Shown here: piece by piece, positions 53,942-63,368 of the stretch | Position numbering within the stretch: the stretch's first letter is position 1 | Layout of the letters: each line of letters begins with the position of its first letter | NCBI RefSeq assembly: GCF_037892545.1 | Contig: NZ_JBBKBG010000008.1 | Coordinates: 1 to 64,000, forward strand | Source of the DNA: Pseudogracilibacillus sp037892545 | Lineage (GTDB): Bacteria; Bacillota; Bacilli; Bacillales; Amphibacillaceae | Reading direction: 5' to 3' | DNA: 64,000 nucleotides | Position numbers and translations under genes: made by a program | The notes under the pieces: model-generated | What the model saw: only the letters and a program-made list of their open reading frames with translations | Databases searched by the model: none | What the model was told of the DNA's origin: nothing

Positions 53942-54658
53942 TTATAAAGTTTTATTTGCAGGTAAAAATTCTTCTCGAATTGATTCACGTTTGTCGAGCA
54001 TAATTTGATCTGGTTTAATTCCTTGTTCCATGAGTACGTTTATATTTTGTCTTAAAAATTCATCACTACCAACTACATAAAATATACCATCTTTATCTTC
54101 AGCTAATTGTTTCACTTCTTCATAGTATGTTGGGCGGTTATCAACGAAAGTGGCAGTAAAGTTTTTTTCCTTATTCGTTTTGAATATAGATGGGAATAAA
54201 TAATCTTTCGTTGAATCAATATTCAATGAATGAATATGTGTAATACCATCTTGTTGGTCAAAATAATGTAAGACGAGTGGTCTAAATGTTGCAAGACCTA
54301 CACCAGATGAAAGGAAATAAATATTTTTATTTTCACGTCTTAATGGTACGTTGCAATGAGTTTTAAAAAGAGCAACTTCATCACCGATTTTATGTTCTTT
54401 TAAAAATGCTTTATATTCTGAACATTGTTCTTTTATTCGTGTCGTAATGCCGATGGAGTTTTCATCAGGTAAAGTACTTATCGACATATGTCGCACAAGT
54501 CCTCGATTTGGTTTATCTCCTTCATTAAAGCCTTTTAACCCCATATGTGTAAAGGAACCTTCTTCCCATGTAAATCCTTCTGGTAATTGTAAATAAAATG
54601 TTTTAACTTCAGGTGTCTCATCAATGATTTTATGAATTTTTGTCCAATGTATTTGCAT
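53942..54658 (-). CDS. FAD-dependent ferredoxin reductase-type oxidoreductase
   Basis: A 238-aa protein of the ferredoxin-NADP reductase superfamily: FAD-binding barrel with RHMSIST near 58 and an NAD(P) domain with FLSSGVGLATFRPLV near 118 and YVVGSDEFLRQN near 198. No iron-sulfur cysteines, so a stand-alone reductase. The ATG at 54658 has GGAGG upstream. A perfect Fur box about 60 bp upstream makes it iron-regulated; a ferric-siderophore or heme-related reductase is likely. Confidence 0.8.
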   Translation of the reverse strand: MQIHWTKIHKIIDETPEVKTFYLQLPEGFTWEEGSFTHMGLKGFNEGDKPNRGLVRHMSISTLPDENSIGITTRIKEQCSEYKAFLKEHKIGDEVALFKTHCNVPLRRENKNIYFLSSGVGLATFRPLVLHYFDQQDGITHIHSLNIDSTKDYLFPSIFKTNKEKNFTATFVDNRPTYYEEVKQLAEDKDGIFYVVGSDEFLRQNINVLMEQGIKPDQIMLDKRESIREEFLPANKTL

Positions 54659-54715
54659 GGAACATTCCTCCAATATTTTAATTATCCAACTCTCTATTAC
54701 TCACTATACAATAAT

Positions 54716-54730
54716 TGATAATCATTATCA
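54716..54730. promoter_or_regulatory. Fur box (perfect)
   Basis: TGATAATCATTATCA is an exact 7-1-7 match and a palindrome, 58 bp before the reductase start codon. Confidence 0.9.
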
Positions 54731-54801
54731 ATTGAAAGGTTTGTAAAAGGAGAATAAAGGGAGGAAAATATATAATTGTTTCTGTATTCATTTCATGTAT
54801 T

Positions 54802-55578
54802 TTACAAGATTTCTAACCAGATTTTTGTTGCGGTTGCTAGGATAAGGATAGCCAGCATCCATTCTAATATTTTTGTGTTCGTCTTTTGTCCAACTTTTGC
54901 ACCGAGTGGGGCAGCGAGGAGACTAGCGATAATCATAATGAGAGCTGGTCCATATAAAATTTGTCCAGTAATAATTTTTCCAAATGTAGCACCGATAGAC
55001 GAAATAAAGGTAATAGCTAAACTTGTTGCAATCGTTACACGTGTCGGAATTTTTAAGATGACGAGCATGATTGGAACTAGAATAAATGCACCTGCAGCAC
55101 CGACGATCCCTGCTGCCGTACCAGTGATAAAGGCTAAAAGGGTGGCTAGGGGTCCATTGAATTTTAATGTACTCCCACGTACAAAAGGTACATCTTTTTT
55201 AGGCATAAACATCATGACTACAGCAACGGTTGCTAATATAGCATAAATAATATTTATTTGAAGTTCTGTTAAAAATTTTGACCCGTAGCCACCGAGTAAA
55301 CTACCTAATAAAATACCACTTCCCATATAGAGAATAAGTTTTTTGTGTAAATAGCCACTATTTTTATATGCGAACACACCTGCAAGCGTGGCGAAAAATA
55401 CTTGAATTGCGCTTATCCCTGCCACTTCATGAGCGGTAAATGTCGTAAACCCCAAATAGGCTGGAATATATAATAACATCGGATATTTAATAATCGAGCC
55501 ACCGATCCCAATCATTCCGGAGATGAAGGAACCGATGAATCCGATAAGAAAGATAACGACGATAAAAGAAAAAGTCAT
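54802..55578 (-). CDS. TauE/SafE-family exporter (TSUP)
   Basis: 258 aa, eight helices, TSUP family (GFIGSFISGMIGIGGSIIKY near the N-terminus and a matching GTAAGIVGAAGAFILVPIML half). The start overlaps the MBL-rhodanese stop by one base (TAATG). Equivalent to YrkJ; exports sulfite, thiosulfate or similar products of the operon. Confidence 0.85.
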   Translation of the reverse strand: MTFSFIVVIFLIGFIGSFISGMIGIGGSIIKYPMLLYIPAYLGFTTFTAHEVAGISAIQVFFATLAGVFAYKNSGYLHKKLILYMGSGILLGSLLGGYGSKFLTELQINIIYAILATVAVVMMFMPKKDVPFVRGSTLKFNGPLATLLAFITGTAAGIVGAAGAFILVPIMLVILKIPTRVTIATSLAITFISSIGATFGKIITGQILYGPALIMIIASLLAAPLGAKVGQKTNTKILEWMLAILILATATKIWLEIL

Positions 55579-56939
55579 TATTTCATGACTGCACTAATGC
55601 CGTTATATCCGGAAAGTACGTTGATAACAGTTTTATAACCTAACTTTTTTAGTGCACTAATTGCAATGGTTGAGCGAATACCTGATTGACAGTAAACGTA
55701 AAGTGGTGTTTCCTTTGCAAATGGAATCGTACTATTTAATAGGTGACCATAATGAATATGGGTTGCTTCTTGTACGTTGGCTACTTTATGTTCTGCTGTT
55801 GTTCGAACATCGAGCATATTTATTTCTTTGTATATTTCTTTAAACTGCTCTGGTGTAATATGTTCATATGCATCATCGAAAATTACATCCGCTTGTTCAA
55901 TCGGAATAATACGTTCTAACTGATCGAACCCAATCGATGCTAGATCTTTTTGAATTTCTATTGCATCGGCAGGGTCTGCAATGACAGTCATCGGTACATC
56001 ATATTGAACGAACCAACCAGCATATTGAACAAATTTATCATTGTACGGAATATTAATCGACCCGTTTTTGAATCCTTTAGCAAAATCTTCTTTCGTTCGT
56101 AAGTCTAAAATTTGTCCAGTAATTTTTTCAGGTATACCGATATCGAGCTCTTTCACTTCAAATAATGGGAGTCCAATTTTATTTACTTGTTTCATTTGTG
56201 CAAAATATAATGGTGGCTCAGGTTGGTCACTCGTTAATTCTTCTATGAATGCTTTGCGATCTTTTATTTGGAATGCCCAGTTATTATGACGTTCATATCC
56301 TAATGTGGATAATGGCACAGCACCGAGCGATTTCCCACATGCACTACCAGCGCCATGTCCCGGCCAAATTTGTAAAAAGTCTGGAAAATCATGTAGTTTT
56401 TGAATGGATTCAAACATGGCGTTTGCACCTTCTTCTGTCGTACCTTCCATTTTCGCTGCTTCCTCTAATAAATCAGGTCGGCCAATATCCCCAACGAAAA
56501 TAAAATCCCCAGTAAACATCCCCATCGGTTCGGAACTACCGCCACCATGATCCGTTAGAATAAAGGATATACTTTCCGGGGTATGTCCGGCTGTATGCAT
56601 TACTTTTAGCTCGACATGCCCAATATGAATGGAGTCACCATCTTTTAAGAATACTGTGTCAGAAGGCATATTTTTATATTTCCAGTTTTCATCTCCTTCA
56701 TCTGAGACGAATAATGTTGCCCCAAATCGGCGTGCGGCATCGCGTAAACCAGAAGCAAAGTCTGCATGAATATGCGTTTCTGTTGCATGTGTGATGGTAA
56801 AACCTTCCCGCTTTGCTACTGCTTCATATTCATCTAGTACTCGCTTCGGATCAATAATAATTGCTTCATTTGTTTTTTGGCAACCTACCATATAAGATGT
56901 TTGTGCTAATTTTTGATCGTAAAATTGTTGGAAAAACAT
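55578..56939 (-). CDS. MBL-fold persulfide dioxygenase-like protein with rhodanese domains
   Basis: A 453-aa protein: metallo-beta-lactamase domain (about 1-250; THIHADFASGLRD, HTAGHTPESISF, FTGDFIFVGDIGRPDL) of the ETHE1/CstB type, an inactive rhodanese domain (about 260-345, no Cys in the loop) and an active one (about 360-450; YCQSGIRS, catalytic Cys near 423). CstB-like enzymes oxidise persulfides. YrkH-like. The ATG at 56939 has AAAGGAG upstream. Confidence 0.87.
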   Translation of the reverse strand: MFFQQFYDQKLAQTSYMVGCQKTNEAIIIDPKRVLDEYEAVAKREGFTITHATETHIHADFASGLRDAARRFGATLFVSDEGDENWKYKNMPSDTVFLKDGDSIHIGHVELKVMHTAGHTPESISFILTDHGGGSSEPMGMFTGDFIFVGDIGRPDLLEEAAKMEGTTEEGANAMFESIQKLHDFPDFLQIWPGHGAGSACGKSLGAVPLSTLGYERHNNWAFQIKDRKAFIEELTSDQPEPPLYFAQMKQVNKIGLPLFEVKELDIGIPEKITGQILDLRTKEDFAKGFKNGSINIPYNDKFVQYAGWFVQYDVPMTVIADPADAIEIQKDLASIGFDQLERIIPIEQADVIFDDAYEHITPEQFKEIYKEINMLDVRTTAEHKVANVQEATHIHYGHLLNSTIPFAKETPLYVYCQSGIRSTIAISALKKLGYKTVINVLSGYNGISAVMK

Positions 56940-56959
56940 TGTATCTACTCCTTTCATTT

Positions 56960-58015
56960 TTATATAAATAAATTTAAATTACTATGTTCTGTATCCCCTA
57001 AATAAGAACCGACACCACCAATTTCTACAGATGGCAAGAGTTCACGTCGATCGATAGCCATTACGTCCATACTCATCGTACATGCGACCATTTTGACACC
57101 AAGCTCTTCTGCTTTATGAATCATTTCTGTTAACGCATCTACTTTTTTGTTTTTCATTACTTTTTGAATCATTTTTGATCCAAGTCCGAACATATTCATT
57201 TTAGAAATCGGCAATTTTTCTGCTGAGTTCGGCATCATGTTGCTAAACATTTTATCTAAACCAGACTTCTTAATCTTTGGTGCATGTGGGTTTTTAATAA
57301 TATTTAATCCCCAAAATGTAAAGAACATCGTAACTTCTTTCCCCATCGATTTTGCACCTGTAGCAATAATAAAAGAAGCGAGTGCCTTATCTAAATCACC
57401 ACTGAAAACGACCATAGTGGCACCGTCTTTCGTTTCAACAAGTGGTTGTGAGTTTGATTGTTGCAGGTTTTTTTGCAAAATGACGACGACTTTATCTGTT
57501 TGTTGTTCGTTTTTTAGCACGGTATGGCCCGTTTTCTTAGCCCAAGCTTCAATATCAGCACAGAATCCAAAATCTGTTACCGTTATTTCCATCTGTTCGC
57601 CTACAGATAAAGTATTCATGACTTCATTTACTTTTAATAATGGGCCAGGGCATTGTAGGCCACTTGCTTCAATTTTTATTCGGTTTGGATCAATTTGTGT
57701 TGGCACTTCATTTTGTACGTATTTCCCTGTATAAGCTTCTATCCCGCCAGTTAAATTGATTGCATCATATCCACAGCTAGTTAAAAAATCGGCAGCTTGT
57801 TTACTCCGATTCCCACTTCTGCAATACACATAAATCGTTCTATTCCTAGGAATATCTTCTAATCTATCAGGAATATCATGGACCGGAATGAATGTACTGT
57901 TTGCAAGATGTTTTAATTCATATTCGAAATCCTCCCTTACATCTAAAAGATAGATATTTTTTTCCATCAACGGGTCAATGTCATTGATGTGCATATCATT
58001 TGTCGTCTTATTCAT
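56960..58015 (-). CDS. rhodanese-TusA-DsrE fusion sulfurtransferase
   Basis: A 351-aa three-module protein. Rhodanese (about 10-100, active loop YCRSGNRS), TusA (about 110-185, GLQCPGPLLKVNEVM) and a DsrE/F-like domain (about 195-351, KAMGKEVTMFFTFWG-type and MVACTMSMDVM with its Cys). B. subtilis spreads these over YrkF and YrkE. It relays sulfane sulfur as protein persulfides. First gene of the operon. Confidence 0.87.
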   Translation of the reverse strand: MNKTTNDMHINDIDPLMEKNIYLLDVREDFEYELKHLANSTFIPVHDIPDRLEDIPRNRTIYVYCRSGNRSKQAADFLTSCGYDAINLTGGIEAYTGKYVQNEVPTQIDPNRIKIEASGLQCPGPLLKVNEVMNTLSVGEQMEITVTDFGFCADIEAWAKKTGHTVLKNEQQTDKVVVILQKNLQQSNSQPLVETKDGATMVVFSGDLDKALASFIIATGAKSMGKEVTMFFTFWGLNIIKNPHAPKIKKSGLDKMFSNMMPNSAEKLPISKMNMFGLGSKMIQKVMKNKKVDALTEMIHKAEELGVKMVACTMSMDVMAIDRRELLPSVEIGGVGSYLGDTEHSNLNLFI

Positions 58016-58035
58016 TGAATTCTCCCTTTCGTTTT

Positions 58036-58096
58036 GTACCTATAGGGGTATAATAACCTAGCGAGAAAGGTTTGTCAAATACATAAGGGGGTATAA
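58036..58096 (-). promoter_or_regulatory. candidate CsoR/CstR-type operators
   Basis: Two related sites just upstream of the sulfur operon: GTACCTATAGGGGTAT (58036-58051) and CATAAGGGGGTATAA (58082-58096). Both carry the TACC...GGGGTA pattern with a G-tract that CsoR-family repressors, including the persulfide sensor CstR, recognise. No CstR gene is adjacent. Confidence 0.5.
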
Positions 58097-58223
58097 TGGA
58101 ATTTGAGATAATTTTTTATAAATCGTAGTTATCCTATGGTAAATATCGAAATATACTTTATAATAAAAATATATACAATTTATAGGCGATACTTTATTGG
58201 CTATTTAGGAGGAAATAACAATC

Positions 58224-59039
58224 ATGACAATGCAAAAGACGTTAACACTAGCTGGATCAGATTCTAGTGGTGGGGCAGGAATTCAAGCAGACCTAAAAAC
58301 ATTCCAGGAGCATCATGTATATGGGATGACTGCTTTAACATCTATCGTAACGATGGATCCAAATAATAATTGGGCACATGGCGTCACACCAATTGATGTA
58401 CATGTGGTGGAGCAACAATTACATACGATTTTATCTGTTGGAATCGATGCAATGAAAACAGGTATGCTCGGTTCTGTAGAAATAATTGAGGTAGGCGCAA
58501 AGAAAATAGATGAATATGAAATTGGTCATGTCGTCATTGACCCCGTGATGGTATGTAAAGGGGAAGACGAAGTGTTACAACCTGAAAATACAGTTGCAAT
58601 GCGTGAATTATTATTACCACGTGCAACGATCGTTACACCTAATTTATTTGAAGCTGGACAACTCGCCGAAACGGGACCGATTCGTACGATTGATGAAATG
58701 AAAAATGCGGCAGAAAAAATTATTGCATTAGGTACACAAAATGTCGTTATTAAAGGTGGCGTTGGTGTAGAAGATGAACAGGCAGTCGACCTATTTTATG
58801 ATGGGAAAGAATTTGTATTATTAACATCAGACAAACTTGATACGACGTTCAATCACGGAGCTGGTTGTACTTTTGCAGCAGCAATTACAGCAAATCTTGC
58901 AAAAGGTAAAACTGTGAAAGAATCAGTTGAACAAGCGAAACAATTCGTAACAGCAGCAATTAAACACGGTTGGAAACTGAATGAATATGTTGGACCTGTT
59001 CGTCATGGTGCAATAAATGAATTTGCAGTAGTAAAGTAA
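58224..59039 (+). CDS. pdxK: pyridoxine/HMP kinase PdxK-ThiD family
   Basis: 271 aa, ribokinase-like fold, with GSDSSGGAGIQADLKTFQEH near 11, MKTGMLGS near 80 and the anionic hole HGAGCTF (catalytic Cys) near 212. The length and sequence resemble B. subtilis PdxK more than ThiD. It phosphorylates vitamin B6 vitamers and possibly hydroxymethylpyrimidine. AGGAGG precedes the ATG. Monocistronic. Confidence 0.88.
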   Translation: MTMQKTLTLAGSDSSGGAGIQADLKTFQEHHVYGMTALTSIVTMDPNNNWAHGVTPIDVHVVEQQLHTILSVGIDAMKTGMLGSVEIIEVGAKKIDEYEIGHVVIDPVMVCKGEDEVLQPENTVAMRELLLPRATIVTPNLFEAGQLAETGPIRTIDEMKNAAEKIIALGTQNVVIKGGVGVEDEQAVDLFYDGKEFVLLTSDKLDTTFNHGAGCTFAAAITANLAKGKTVKESVEQAKQFVTAAIKHGWKLNEYVGPVRHGAINEFAVVK

Positions 59040-59045
59040 AGCATA

Positions 59046-59089
59046 AAAATGACAGAAAAGCGATATAATTCGTTTCTCTGTCATTTTTT
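59046..59089 (+). terminator. terminator after pdxK
   Basis: AATGACAGA pairs with TCTGTCATT around a long loop, followed by TTTTT. Confidence 0.75.
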
Positions 59090-59176
59090 ATTAACGGTAT
59101 TGGATCCAAAAAAGAATTAGATCGAGCGCAATAATCATAACCGCGATAGAACGTATTCCTCCTATCGTGGAAAATT

Positions 59177-59656
59177 TTATATTTGTTTCATCAATGTACC
59201 GACAAATTTTTCTAAATATGTTTCATCGATTTTATCGAATCGATTATAATTTGGGCTGTCTATATCAAGCACCCCAATGACTTCCTCATTTTTAATCATT
59301 GGAATAACAATTTCTGATTTACTTTGTGGATCACATGCAATATGACCAGGGAATTCATGAACATTTTCAATGAGCATCGTCGTTTTTTGTTCAACGGCTG
59401 TACCACAAACACCGCGTCCAGATGGAATACGGATACATGCTGGTAGTCCTTGAAAAGGTCCTAAAACTAATTCATTTTCTTTCCATAAATAAAACCCAAC
59501 CCAATTAATGTCATCTAAAAATTGATTTAATAATGCAGAAGCATTCGATAAGTTCGCAATCATATCTTGTTCTCCTGTAATGAGAGCCTCTAATTGTTGA
59601 ATAACGGTTTCATAATTTTCTTCACGCGTGCCTGTATATAAAGTTTGTGCAAACAT
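59177..59656 (-). CDS. msrC: free methionine-(R)-sulfoxide reductase (GAF, YtsP type)
   Basis: A 159-aa GAF-domain enzyme. The three cysteines of the fRMsr family are present: LPACIRIPSGRGVCG (near 84 and 94) and HIACDPQSKSEIVIP (near 118). It reduces free Met-R-sulfoxide. AGGAG precedes the ATG. It lies 84 nt downstream of the terminator of a structured RNA on the same strand, which may be its leader. Confidence 0.9.
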   Translation of the reverse strand: MFAQTLYTGTREENYETVIQQLEALITGEQDMIANLSNASALLNQFLDDINWVGFYLWKENELVLGPFQGLPACIRIPSGRGVCGTAVEQKTTMLIENVHEFPGHIACDPQSKSEIVIPMIKNEEVIGVLDIDSPNYNRFDKIDETYLEKFVGTLMKQI

Positions 59657-59739
59657 ATATCATACTCCTATCCATCTTATTTTCTTCATCATATCAAAAC
59701 GGAACAAAACAATACATTGATACGTTTGTAACTACATGT

Positions 59740-59877
59740 AAAAAAACGCCTGTATACTCCATACAGGCGTTTATCTTTGAAACTCATCTTATGGAGTTTC
59801 TCTCATTTGTGGCGAAGAATCATGTGTTCACATTCACATATCAAACATTCTTCGACTTACACAAAGCAGCTCATCGC
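59740..59877 (-). ncRNA. candidate structured RNA or msrC leader
   Basis: On the minus strand an extended -10 element (TGGTATAAT, 59892-59884) starts a transcript of about 138 nt. It can fold into a long nested hairpin, TTTGTG / CGAAGAAT / ATGTG paired with CACAT / ATTCTTCG / CACAAA with bulges on the 5' side. A second hairpin GAAACTC/GAGTTTC follows, and then a strong terminator, AAACGCCTGTAT/ATACAGGCGTTT plus T7. It contains no ORF. Either a free small RNA or a terminator-controlled leader of msrC. Not matched to a family I can name. Confidence 0.6.
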
Positions 59878-59912
59878 TCGATTATTATACCATGAAATGA
59901 TAGGAATTACGA

Positions 59913-60392
59913 TTATTCTTTTAATTCTTTTCCCATTCCTTTTAAAAAATGAAGCCCAAATCCTACTGCACGATTAATATCAGGATCACTTAGGGATCGC
60001 ATTAAATCAAACAGTTTTATCTTTTGTTCGGTGTCTACGAATTCGTGTCCTTCTTTTAGTCCGGAAACAACCCCATGAACGACATTTTTTGTTTGATCTG
60101 GGTCAGCTTCCATCATTGCACCTGTCGCTCCAATAATCGTATTTAAAAGGTTTGTAACAGGTTCTTTTGTCACTTGTTCGAGGCCAATTTTAGCGATATC
60201 TTCTTTTGCTAACAGCATTGCTTTTAAAGCTTCTAATGCACCAATTGTTCCTAATTCACCAACAATATCTAATAATTGATCTAAACTTTCTTCATTATTT
60301 GCAAACTTTTCTTTTAAATGGTCTAATTTTGCATCGATTTGTTGTTCTTTCGTGATTGTAGGTCGATGAATTTCGCGAATCGGTTCTGCCAT
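59913..60392 (-). CDS. yrhD: DUF1641 protein (YrhD), formate dehydrogenase partner
   Basis: A 159-aa soluble, helical DUF1641 protein (LLDIVGELGTIGALEALKAM). It follows fdhF by 15 nt, as YrhD follows YrhE in B. subtilis. DUF1641 proteins accompany such formate dehydrogenases and are thought to be a subunit or electron-transfer partner. Ends shortly before the candidate RNA. Confidence 0.85.
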   Translation of the reverse strand: MAEPIREIHRPTITKEQQIDAKLDHLKEKFANNEESLDQLLDIVGELGTIGALEALKAMLLAKEDIAKIGLEQVTKEPVTNLLNTIIGATGAMMEADPDQTKNVVHGVVSGLKEGHEFVDTEQKIKLFDLMRSLSDPDINRAVGFGLHFLKGMGKELKE

Positions 60393-60407
60393 GGAAAAAT
60401 CCCCTCC

Positions 60408-63347
60408 TTAATTTTTTGTCGTTAAATGAACATAACCCGGACGATTCCATTTACGTTCTACTTCAACCCCATTTTGTGGGTTCCGTTTTTTATTTCGATG
60501 ATTCGTGTTAGGAAGTGGAGATGCTCCATCTTTCGACAATACTTCCATTTTTACTTTCGTTTGTTTATAAGCAGGTGTGTTTGTTCGGCCATCATAAATT
60601 GGTCCTGTTAAAAAGTTAATGGCAGACTCCTTGCTTACAGAGTTCATCGGTAAAAACAATTCGTTCTTTTGTACGCGATCTGTTACGAGTGCGGGTAATC
60701 GTACAGTTCCAAATGGTGATGTAAGACGGACGATGGCACCAGATGAAAATTCTCGTTCCTTCGCTAGTTGTGGCGACACTTCCACAAAAATTTCAGGTAC
60801 TTTTTCTTGAATTCCATCCGATTTATTCGTTAAGTTTCCTTCATGAAAATGTTCTAACATCCGGCCATTATTTATATGCAAGTCGAATTCTTCTTCAAAA
60901 TCATGTGGTTCTACCCAGTCCGATAATGCAAAACGTGCTTTTTTATCTGGAAAATTAAAGCCGTCTTTATATAATAACGGAGTGTGTTTTCCGTCAAGGC
61001 TTCCCCATAAAAAGCTTCCCCAACCTTCTAAAACTTCGTAGTTTGCTTGGGAGAAAATAGGTGAAAGTGATGCCATCTCATCGAAAATATCACTCGGATG
61101 TGCATAGTTCCAATTTGCCCCTAAACGATTGGCAACTTCTTGTAAAATCCACCAATCTGGTTTTGCATCACCTAAAGTAGGCATTACTTGATAAAGTCTT
61201 TGCACTCGACGTTCTGTATTGGTAAAGGTTCCATCTTTTTCTAATGATGGAGCAGCAGGTAAGATCACGTCTGCATATTGTGCTGTGCGAGAGAAAAAGA
61301 CATCTTGGACAACAAAGAAATCTAGTTTTGATAATGTTTTATCGACGTGGTTTGCATCGGCGTCTACTAATGCCATATCTTCTCCCATTAAATACATCGC
61401 ACGCATTTTTCCTTCATTGATGGAACGAAGCATTTGAATGTTGTCTAATCCAGGTTTGTCGTCAATTTTTACACCGTACGCTTGCTCGAATTTTTCACGT
61501 GCATGATCTTCTGTTACATGTTGATACCCTGGTAGCCATGCTGGGAGAGTCCCCATATCACATGCTCCTTGTACATTATTATGTCCTCGTAGTGGGTAAG
61601 AACCGGCACCTTCACGTCGGTAATTTCCTGTTGCAAGCAATAGATTTGAAATTGCCGCAGATGTATCAGAACCACCAGTGTTTTGTGTAACACCCATTCC
61701 CCATAAAATGCATGTACCATCCGCATCACGGATCATTTCTGCCATTTCAATTAATGTGGCTTCGGGAATGCCTGTTTGCTCTTCAGCATATTGTAATGTA
61801 TATGTTTCTAGTAATTCTTTTAATTCATCAAAATAATGTACGTTTTCTTGAATAAATTCGTTGTCATGCCATCCTTGTTGTATCATATAATTGGTTATCG
61901 CCATGAGCCATACTTGGTCTGTTCCTTGTTTTGGTCGAATAAAGACATCTGAACGTTCGGCCATTTCATTTTTTCTTAAATCTGATACGATTAATTTTTG
62001 ACCGTGTAATTTATTCGCACGTTTTACACGTGTCGCTAAAACAGGGTGTGCTTCTGCAGGATTCGCACCAATTATGATGACAAGACCTGCTTTTGCTATG
62101 TCTTTAATCGTTCCGGCATCGCCACCCATCCCAACAGTTCGCATTAATCCATCTGTTGCAGGGGATTGACAATAACGGGAGCAATTATCGACATTATTCG
62201 TTTCAAATAACTGGCGGGCAAGTTTTTGCATGAGATAGTTTTCTTCGTTTGTCACTTTGGAAGAGGAAATAAAACCAACACCGTCTTTTCCATGTTCCTC
62301 TTTCACTTCACGAAGCTTTTTGGCAACGAGAGATAATGCTTCCTCCCAGCTCGCTTCTTCAAAGGCACCGTTTTTTCGAATGAGTGGGGTAGTAATTCTT
62401 TCTTCCGAGTTCACAAAATCCCATCCGAATTTTCCTTTTACACATGTAGATACCGCATTTACTGGTCCTTCACTCGGCTGTACTTTTAAAATTTCTCTTC
62501 CTTTTGTCCATACTTCAAATGTACATCCAACTCCACAAAACGTACATACTGTTTTCGTTTTCTTCGTGCGTGTTTCCCGCATTTTCGCTTCTGCATCTGA
62601 TACGGCCATAATGCCACTATATCCCGGTTCTACATCTTTCACGAGGTCAATCATCGGATTTAGTATATCTGGTTTTAAACCTGTCATAAAACCAGCATTA
62701 CCGAGCATCGATTTTTCCATTAGAGCATTACAAGGACAGACAGACACACATTGTCCACAGCTAACACAAGAGGATTCGTTGATGGAAACACCTTCATCCC
62801 ATATGACACGGGGACGATCTGCTTCCCAATCAATAGATAGTGTTTCATTTACTTGTAAACTTTGACATACTTCTACACAACGTCCACAAGTGATACATTG
62901 ATTTGGATCATATCGGTAGAAAGGGTGTGACATGTCTACTTCGCTTTCATCAACTTTTGGCGAATAAGGATATTTTTGATGTTCTATTCCCATTTGTTTT
63001 ACCGTATTATGTAATGTACAATCCCCATTATTATTATCACACACCGTACAATATAAGGAGTGATTTTCTAAAATACGATCCATCGCTTCTGTTTGTGCAA
63101 TTTTAGCACTGTTTGATTGTAATTGTATGTTCATATTTTTCGTTAATGGAGTAGAACATGCGCGTACAAGTTCTCCATCCACTTCGACGATACATGTATC
63201 ACAAGTTTGGACAGGATCTACTAAAGGATTATAACAAACTTGTGGATGAGCAATTTTTTCTTTGTTTAATAGTTGAATAATTGTTTTTTCATCAGTTACC
63301 TCATAAGTTTGATCGTTTATTTTTACCGAAAAAACAGTTTCTGACAT
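60408..63347 (-). CDS. fdhF: formate dehydrogenase catalytic subunit FdhF (YrhE type)
   Basis: 979 aa. N-terminal [2Fe-2S] ferredoxin domain (about 1-80, CYNPLVDPVQTCDTC), a NuoG-like Cys/His iron-sulfur segment, two [4Fe-4S] motifs (CITCGRCVEVC and CVSCGQCVSVC, about 145-205), then the Mo-bisPGD oxidoreductase (from about 255, CTFCGVGCTFEV) with Cys as the Mo ligand in NCSRYCQSPAT near 385, not selenocysteine. Oxidises formate and passes electrons to an NAD(P) or quinone partner not in this window. The ATG at 63347 has AGGAGG upstream. Confidence 0.92.
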   Translation of the reverse strand: MSETVFSVKINDQTYEVTDEKTIIQLLNKEKIAHPQVCYNPLVDPVQTCDTCIVEVDGELVRACSTPLTKNMNIQLQSNSAKIAQTEAMDRILENHSLYCTVCDNNNGDCTLHNTVKQMGIEHQKYPYSPKVDESEVDMSHPFYRYDPNQCITCGRCVEVCQSLQVNETLSIDWEADRPRVIWDEGVSINESSCVSCGQCVSVCPCNALMEKSMLGNAGFMTGLKPDILNPMIDLVKDVEPGYSGIMAVSDAEAKMRETRTKKTKTVCTFCGVGCTFEVWTKGREILKVQPSEGPVNAVSTCVKGKFGWDFVNSEERITTPLIRKNGAFEEASWEEALSLVAKKLREVKEEHGKDGVGFISSSKVTNEENYLMQKLARQLFETNNVDNCSRYCQSPATDGLMRTVGMGGDAGTIKDIAKAGLVIIIGANPAEAHPVLATRVKRANKLHGQKLIVSDLRKNEMAERSDVFIRPKQGTDQVWLMAITNYMIQQGWHDNEFIQENVHYFDELKELLETYTLQYAEEQTGIPEATLIEMAEMIRDADGTCILWGMGVTQNTGGSDTSAAISNLLLATGNYRREGAGSYPLRGHNNVQGACDMGTLPAWLPGYQHVTEDHAREKFEQAYGVKIDDKPGLDNIQMLRSINEGKMRAMYLMGEDMALVDADANHVDKTLSKLDFFVVQDVFFSRTAQYADVILPAAPSLEKDGTFTNTERRVQRLYQVMPTLGDAKPDWWILQEVANRLGANWNYAHPSDIFDEMASLSPIFSQANYEVLEGWGSFLWGSLDGKHTPLLYKDGFNFPDKKARFALSDWVEPHDFEEEFDLHINNGRMLEHFHEGNLTNKSDGIQEKVPEIFVEVSPQLAKEREFSSGAIVRLTSPFGTVRLPALVTDRVQKNELFLPMNSVSKESAINFLTGPIYDGRTNTPAYKQTKVKMEVLSKDGASPLPNTNHRNKKRNPQNGVEVERKWNRPGYVHLTTKN

Positions 63348-63368
63348 AATATAGCCTCCTTTTGAAAT

